Origin: Mantamonas sphyraenae
Taxonomy: Eukaryota; CRuMs; Mantamonadidae
DNA length: 64,000 nucleotides
Assembly (NCBI GenBank): GCA_026936335.1
Contig: JAPMXV010000035.1
Coordinates: 248,001 to 312,000, forward strand
Direction: 5' to 3'
A program made the translations under genes and the position numbers. The notes under the pieces are model-generated. The model saw only the letters and a list, made by a program, of their open reading frames with translations. It did no database searches and was not told the DNA's origin. Positions 58,247-64,000 of the stretch are shown here, piece after piece. How positions within the stretch are numbered: the first letter of the stretch is position 1; every line of letters begins with the position of its first letter.

Positions 58247-60871
58247 ATGGAATTGCAGTTTTCGAGGGTCGACTTGCTTCAAGTGGCGCCTTTGGAGCGC
58301 AACACGATGGTTTGCCTGCCTCCAGGGAAGAAGCCCACGCTGAAGATTGTCACGGGTGATTCTTCGGGCGTCGTCACCTGCTTCTCTATGCGCAAGTCCG
58401 AGGTCAACGTACGTTGACAAGCACGAGCGCCATGTGTTGCTCCCTCTCGTGGCCAGTGTCCCACCGTTTCGCCGTCTGCGCTGATGCTGACGTGCCTGCG
58501 CCGCTTGCCGCCTCTGTGCGCGCCAAACTGACCTCTGCCTCCTCTTCCTTCCCTCCGCTTGGCCCATTGCTTCCCCGCAGATCAAGTTCCGCAATCTCCC
58601 GCTTGCTTCACAGGTCAACCGCGTCTCCCTCGGCATGGTCGACCCCAAAGACAAGCCTGTGATTGCGTACGGCACGAAAATCAACATCCTCCAGCGCAAG
58701 GTGCGTTACCCTCCTTTTTGCCCAGCTTTGGCTGTTCATCCCCGTGACCATTTGCCGTGCATCGCATAGGCAACGTTCCATACGCTCTGTGTGTGTCGTT
58801 GGATGTGCAGGAGACTGACCCACACTCCGGCTTCTTGCCCTGCCTTTGCTGCACCGTGTGCCTGCACGCTTGTTCTCGTCTCCAGAACGGCAAGTCCATT
58901 TACGAGGCTCAGACAAGCATGAGCGAAGACATTCGTCATGTGTTTGTGCACGACAGCCGAGTGTGGGCTGCAGGCGAGTATGTCTTCTCCTCGTTTGAGG
59001 AGAACAAATCTCAGCTGCTTGATCGCGACTACTACATCTGCGGCGACCGCATCAACGACCTCGTCTGCATGAACTTTACCACCAGCGACGACTCGTTGTC
59101 CAATCTCATGCCCGTGCTGGCGTGTCAGGACAGATATGTGCGCGTGCTCAAGGATAGCACAGCTCTGCACGAGACGGCTGTGGAGGGGCCCGTGCTCAGC
59201 GTCAAACCGTACGCAAGCAGCACCGCTGGATTCGACCAGGGAGCCAAACAGGTCCTTTATGGCACGGCACACGGACACGTGGGCTCGCTGTACATCAACA
59301 GCAGCGAGACGGCGTCCAAATGGCTGGTCGACCGCGACGGCACAGCCGGCGTCGGTTCTTCCCTCGAAGGGGCATCTGCTTCAGCCTCATCCTCCTCGTC
59401 GGGCAGTTCTTCGGCCATGCGTAGGGGTGGAGTGCAGTGCGTCACCTCGTTTGACTTTACCGAGGACGGAATCGCTGATGTGGTCGTCGGCTGCGACGAC
59501 GGCACCTTGGAGGTGTTTTCGTTCGATTTGAACCCAGACCAGCCACGCAGGGCGTTTGCTGCACACATCAACGAGAGTGTGGCCAGCCTGGACCACGGCC
59601 CCATCCTCACGGAAGACTACAGCGACATCGTCGTCGCCACCTTTTCGGGCAAGGTTCTTGCGTACACATCGTCGCCTCGCGAGAGTTACGAGGAGGGTGC
59701 CGGCACGTCGGCATCTTCGTCCTCGGGCTCCTCGGTACAGGACAACAGCCGCGTGCAGAGCCTCCGCGCCGAACTCGAGGAGCTGAAGCGGAAGGTAACC
59801 AAAGAGAAGCGCAAGTACAAAGAGCTGTCACGTGAACTGGTCACGCAGCAGAGCTTCAAGATCAACCACAAGTTCTGGCTCAACACCGACGATGCCAGCT
59901 ACACGTTCAGTGTGGAAATCCAAATGCCCATCGAAATGGTGATTCTGCAGGGGAACATTGCCATCGACTTGCTGGAGGTGGAGAACAGCGGAGCTATTGT
60001 GTCGCAGTCTCCCATGGACATCCACAACGAAAACATGCTGCTGGCCACGTTCACTTGCCCCGAGGACAACGTGAACCGGCTTGAGATGAAGGTGCGCACA
60101 ATTGAGGGTCAGCACGGCACCCTGACGGCGTATGTCATCCCCAAAATCACACCCAAGACATGCACGATGGTGCAGGTGCCCATCAAGCCTCTGTCTCTGC
60201 ACACACGCATCTTGGAGCCGATCAAGCGCGTGCTGAACACCGCGCGGATCACAGGCAACTTTTCCGTCGCCGAACTGCACTCGTGGCTGTGCATGTGTCT
60301 TCCAGAGCTACCTGAGCGAGCTCCAGGAGATGAGGTCAAGTACTATTTCCAGTCGACGTTCCTGGGCAGCTACCTTGAGCTCGACTACAAGTCAAACATC
60401 GGCGTGTTCCGCAGCGATTCCATCAGCACGATCACCATTCTGAAGGAGGTGATTTCCAAGGAGGCAACGGTGCGCAAGACCCCTGTCAAGATCTCGTTTG
60501 ATATCGAGGACGAGACAATCGGAAACTTCCTGGGTTTGCTGTGGCCAAAGTTGGAGTACCAGCTGAACCTGGCCAAGAAGGTGCGGCTGGTGGACGCCCT
60601 GCAGGAAATCAAGCAGCAAGAACAGGACACAGAGCATCTGGACTCGACACTGCAGGAGGTGTTGGAAAACGGTGCGCAGATCACCAAGGAGTTTGAGCAG
60701 CAACCGCGCATGCTGGAGTTTCTGTACGGCATTGTGACAGACCTGTACATCGACAAGTACAAGAGCAAGGGCAAGAACGTGAAGGGACGAGTGAACGAGT
60801 TGGTGGAGTTGCTGGACGAGGGCGATTTTGACATGGTGGTTGACTTTGTGCTCAATTCCAGCTCGGGATGA
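58247..60871 (+). CDS. BBS7: BBS7, BBSome subunit
   Basis: Exons 58247-58408, 58581-58700 and 58886-60871, giving 755 residues (human 715). The N-terminal beta-propeller follows BBS7: KIVTGDSSGVVTCFSMRKSE, YYICGDRINDLVCMNF, LMPVLACQDRYVRVLKDS and DGIADVVVGCDDGTLEVF. A coiled coil follows (LRAELEELKRKVTKEKRKY), then the GAE/platform part (TRILEPIK, GNFSVAELHSWLCMCLPELP) and a helical end (DLYIDKYKSKGKNVKGRVNE). BBS7 is one of eight BBSome proteins that carry membrane cargo in cilia with the IFT machinery, so the organism has, or recently had, a cilium or flagellum. A low-complexity Ser insertion sits in the propeller (about 59370-59420). Confidence 0.95.
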
Positions 60872-60937
60872 CAAGAATGAACGGATGGAAATGGAATGGA
60901 GTGATGGATTGTTGTTGTTGTTCCCACCCATACCTTC

Positions 60938-61877
60938 TCAGCCCTCAATCTCAAGCTTGGCGGCCATGACGGCGTCCATGGCTTCAACAGCAGCCTTTCG
61001 TGCGTTCTCGGCCTCTTCGGCGGCCTGCTTGGCCTTGATTGCAAGCTCGGAGGCAACGGATTCCTTGGCCTTGGCCTCCTCGTCGAGCGAGTCTGCGCTT
61101 GCTTGCAGCTGTGGATGTGGACGGGGCAGTGGCGCGAAAAGAGGGTGAGTGAGCGCTTCTTGGAATTCGGCCATTTCTCCAGCTGGTGCTTGTGGTGGGG
61201 CATGTGCACAGATACACTGGGGCGGCGGGGGATGGGAAAGAGGAGAGTGTGGGCCAAATGGAAGGACGTACAGCTTCGATGAGCTCGTTGCGTTCGGAAT
61301 CGAGAAGGGACTGCGTAAGCTGCTCCTCCTGGTCTGCTGTGAGCGCGTTTGCGTTGTCGTTGTTGCTCGTTGCCTTGGTGTCGTTGCTGCTGCTGCCACT
61401 GTTGCTGCCCCCTGCAAGCAGGGAAGAGGAGGAAGAGGCGCCAGCATCGCTAGAGGCATGACCTCCTGGCCTCAGCTGGACCACGAGGCGCAGAAGGTTG
61501 TCGCCTGCAAACTGAATGGCCTCTTTGAGCTCGCCAGTCTCTGTGATGTTGCACTCGTCGCCGTCCTCGTCGACATAGGAGAATTGAATGGCAGAAGAGA
61601 GACCAAAGGACTGGCGCACCTGTTCCGAGACGCTTTCAAAGGTGGCGTCGTCGCTAAACACGGTGCGGCGTTTGTCGTTTTGGTAGGTGAGCTTGACCTT
61701 GACCTGTGGGGGGAAATAGGGGTTGGCGGCGGCCGGGGGGGGGAGCCGGTTGAAGGGGTCATTGGGATTGTGCGCGTGTGTGTGTGAGCTGGTGATCGTG
61801 AAAGGGGTGGGGAAGGAGCCACTCCCGAGGGGGGAGCCAACCGACCATGGAGGGTTTTCTTGGGGCATCGAGAGCAT
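60938..61877 (-). CDS. PB1-domain protein with C-terminal coiled coil
   Basis: Proposed exons 61877-61842, 61703-61272 and 61108-60938, giving 212 residues. The first exon (MLSMPQENPPWS) is tentative, because the frame is also open through the intron. Exon 2 opens with a PB1 fold: VKVKLTYQNDKRRTVF, then FSYVDEDGDECNITETGELK, which contains the acidic OPCA motif that pairs with the basic face of another PB1 domain. A Ser/Asn-rich spacer and an Ala/Glu-rich helix (ELAIKAKQAAEEAENARKAA) end the protein. PB1 domains build signalling and autophagy complexes; which one is unknown here. The 5' end overlaps that of the plus-strand neighbour by about 30 bases. Confidence 0.65.
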
Positions 61878-62404
61878 CGGCCAAAGGCAGGGTTGTGCAC
61901 AGGTGGAACGTAGGTGTCGGAGAGGACGAACGACATTCAGCAGAAGAAAGCAAGCTCCATACGGCTCAACTGGTAGGGCAGCTTGCGGCGAGGAGTTCGG
62001 GCGAGAGCTCAACAAGCGACGGGAAGGCAGATGGGACTGAAGGGAGCCTTTTCGAACACCCTGAGTACAAGGTGATGTTCAAGTTTGGGATTATCGACAA
62101 TGCGCTGCTGCTGATGATGGCCATGGCGGGATACAGCGTTGATGCAGTGATCGCGCGTCGGATCGGCATCCACGGCTACGGAGTGCTTGTGGGCTCGCTG
62201 CTGGGCAATAGTTTGTCGGATGCGGTTGCAGCCATGCCTGAAGGGGCGCCGGCCACGGTGGGGGTCTTTGTGGGTGCGTGCTTGCCTCTGGTGCCACTTT
62301 CGGTGGCCATGTTTACCAAGCAGGAGCTGAAAGGCACTCTGGCGGGCAAGCTGGTACTGGGATCGTCGGCCGCCATGCTGGTGTGGTGCTTTGCAGAGCA
62401 CTGA
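61847..62404 (+). CDS. Small membrane protein, TMEM65-like
   Basis: Up to 185 residues. The conserved part begins near MFKFGIIDNALLL (62075). The start is unsure because the first 75 residues are polar and overlap the start of the minus-strand PB1 gene. Three hydrophobic helices follow with the order FGIIDN, SVDAVIARRIG, LLGNSLSDAVAAMPEG and VGACLPLVPL. This resembles the TMEM65 core (F-G-x2-D-N, L-G-N-x2-S-D, G-x3-P-L). Animal TMEM65 is in the mitochondrial inner membrane. The TMEM65 assignment is from remembered motif order only. Confidence 0.5.
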   Translation: MEGFLGASRASAKGRVVHRWNVGVGEDERHSAEESKLHTAQLVGQLAARSSGESSTSDGKADGTEGSLFEHPEYKVMFKFGIIDNALLLMMAMAGYSVDAVIARRIGIHGYGVLVGSLLGNSLSDAVAAMPEGAPATVGVFVGACLPLVPLSVAMFTKQELKGTLAGKLVLGSSAAMLVWCFAEH

Positions 62405-62520
62405 TAGGACGGAGAGGGATTGGCAGGAGCAAAGGCAAAGTGGAGACGGGAGTGGTGTGGGACACAGGAGCGAGAGAGTGAAGTGTGAGAGCGCGCGCAG
62501 GGCGGCAACCCGTCGCCACC

Positions 62521-63038
62521 ATGCAGCTCTCGCGCTTTTTGATGAAATGCACAAACGAGAGTGTGGAAATCCAGTTGAAGAACGGAACGGTTGCGTACGG
62601 GACGATCACCGGGGTGGACCAGGCGATGAACACGCACTTGAAGGCGGTGAAGTTGGTGCCGAAGAATCGCAACCCCATCACGCTGGAGGGCTTGTCGATC
62701 CGAGGCAGCAACATCCGCTACGTGATCCTGCCGGAGGATCTCAACCTTGTCACGTTGCTGAAGGATACGTCGACAAAGGCTGGGCGCATGACCAAGGCGA
62801 AGCGCAAGGGTAAGTTTTGCCGGAGGACGGCGACGCGGAATGCAAGCACGTCAGAGCGTGTGCGCGGGTAGCAAGAGCTGCATGACGCACACAACGTGGC
62901 GCAATAGACGGGCGACGTTTACGTGAATGGAGGCATTGACACGCGCGTGCACGCGGACACACAGCTTTGGAAGAACGGGGCCGCGGACGCGGACGTGGGC
63001 GCGGGCGAGGACGCGGCAGGGGCCGTGGACGACGATGA
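62521..63038 (+). CDS. SNRPD1: Sm protein D1 (spliceosomal core)
   Basis: Exons 62521-62809 and 62965-63038, giving 120 residues (human 119). Sm1 and Sm2 motifs are intact: [19 protein letters not shown] with [10 protein letters not shown], then [17 protein letters not shown]. The second exon encodes the Gly-Arg repeat tail typical of D1 (nine RG pairs, ending RR), which in animals is symmetrically dimethylated and bound by SMN. D1 pairs with D2 in the seven-protein ring around U1, U2, U4 and U5 snRNAs. An upstream in-frame Met at 62485 is less likely. The presence of this gene fits the many introns seen nearby. Confidence 0.96.
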
Positions 63039-63879
63039 ACATCACAGATTGACCCAGAATGTGTGTTGACGTACGCATGACACCTTGCAAACCACGTCTT
63101 GGGCCAACGGTGTCTATGCGCGAGTGTGTATGTGTGCGCCCTGTGGCTGGGCTTGTGGCCAGGATTGGGTCGAGAGGGCGGTTCAGCTTTCCTCGCTTGC
63201 ACCGCTCTGTTCAGTGGGAATGATGTGATGATACTGTCGAGAAAGTTTTCTTGAGGAGCAACGCTTGCAGTATTGGGTGGTTTGAGTGGCCAGTGAACAC
63301 GGAGGATGTGCGTGTTGCGCGATGCGCTTGTCTTTGCCGCCGGCCGAGTCGTCGGGGTACAGACACACGTAGCACCCCTCAGAACTGAGCTACTGTGGTT
63401 GAAAGTGGTGTGAATGAGCGCTGCGGGCTCAACGGGCCCGTCCGGCATGGTTGGGGGCGATCGAACGGTGTTGACCAAGGCAGCAACACCAGTCTGTGAC
63501 AGACCGTTTATTCGAGCGAATCTAGGGTTGTGGCGTGTAGGGACAGCCATCATGCATGCAAACGAGGGGCATCGTGCATGTTTGGACTGATGTGGCAACG
63601 TGCGCCGGGCTGGCCAACTCTGAAAAAGCATGGAGGTGGGTTTTTGTAGCCCCGTTGTAGAGGTTGGGCGTCATAGCAGGTGTAGCGTTGTGCACACACA
63701 CATGGCAATGCCACAAATACGGCCGCGGAAGTGCACAGCACACGCTCGGGTGGCGCACACCCCCTCCAAAGGACACAGTTGCGTGCCGGGAGGCGCTCGA
63801 AAAGGGAGCCCGATCTTGTCTGAAATCCTGACACGCGAACGGACACTCCGTGTGCTTCCATGCGTTGCACCTGCCGCCC
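63039..63879. other. Intergenic region, no gene seen
   Basis: About 840 bases with no frame that looks coding on either strand. No tRNA, rRNA or recognisable snRNA is seen. The only structure noted is a run of three short hairpins at 63424-63504. The 3' UTR of SmD1 and the promoter of the following gene must lie here. Confidence 0.6.
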
Positions 63880-64000
63880 ATGGCACTCATCACACAGATT
63901 GAATCGGAAACAGAGTTTCATACCTTGCGACAGCTGTTGGAACACTGTCAGATAGCCGAGCTGGAGCCGGCTTTGGCCGAGCGCAAGCTGGATTCGCTCA
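63880..64000 (+). CDS. Start of an unidentified gene, 3' end outside window
   Basis: An ATG at 63880 opens a frame that reads to the window edge: MALITQIESETEFHTLRQLL, continuing with a helical, Leu/Glu-rich stretch (CQIAELEPALAERKLDSL). Codon choice matches neighbouring genes. Forty codons are too few to name it. Confidence 0.6.
   Translation, partial: MALITQIESETEFHTLRQLLEHCQIAELEPALAERKLDSL

Noticed and set aside
63221-63390. GTGATGA followed by a later CTGA, resembling box C/D snoRNA elements
   Set aside because: The boxes are about 160 bases apart, with no terminal stem and no C'/D' pair. The motifs are short enough to occur by chance.
63461-63490. Possible tRNA T-arm (GTTCGATC on the minus strand)
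   Set aside because: The flanking stem does not pair and no acceptor, D or anticodon arms can be placed.

Overview
The window is nuclear DNA of a flagellated single-celled eukaryote, species not identifiable from sequence alone. The evidence is GT-AG introns (about 36 to 200 bases), eukaryote-only families (VPS13, SmD1, V-ATPase B, DHHC acyltransferase, C9orf72, CLN5, WDR75), and BBS7, which implies a cilium or flagellum. The standard genetic code fits every gene. The sequence is GC-rich, with many short simple repeats that become Ser, Ala, Asp/Glu or Gly runs. Genes are packed on both strands, often with less than 120 bases between starts or ends.

Layout. 1-16135: a giant, mostly helical protein with a UBR-type zinc finger and a C-terminal membrane hairpin, cut by the left edge. 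16368-19670 (minus): the most notable gene, a protein whose C terminus carries the RuvC-II, zinc-ribbon and RuvC-III signature of Fanzor/TnpB RNA-guided nucleases, with a long unrecognised N-terminal half. 19786-25080 (minus): CLN5 (lysosomal), a large orphan multi-pass membrane protein, and a small lipid-phosphatase/FIT-like membrane protein. 25206-27440: V-ATPase subunit B in five exons, followed by an acidic nuclear-looking orphan. 29666-34835: a universal stress protein, a mitochondrial GGQ-type release-factor-like protein, WDR75/Utp17 and dCMP deaminase. 35108-47795: VPS13 (about 4,100 aa). 47876-54478: a P-class PPR protein, an orphan eight-helix membrane protein and a DHHC palmitoyltransferase. 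54492-60871: C9orf72, a secreted GH24 lysozyme with very regular basic repeats, and BBS7. 60938-64000: a PB1/coiled-coil protein, a TMEM65-like membrane protein, SmD1, about 840 bases with no gene that I can see, and the first 40 codons of a gene that runs off the right edge.

How the genes relate. There is no operon-like logic. Several products act on endolysosomal membranes (V-ATPase B, CLN5, VPS13, C9orf72), but I regard their proximity as chance. Five genes need a single-base change inside a 3-4 base homopolymer to keep their family-consistent frame, which points to residual assembly errors rather than pseudogenes. Exon borders given below were placed by eye from splice consensus and protein-family continuity.
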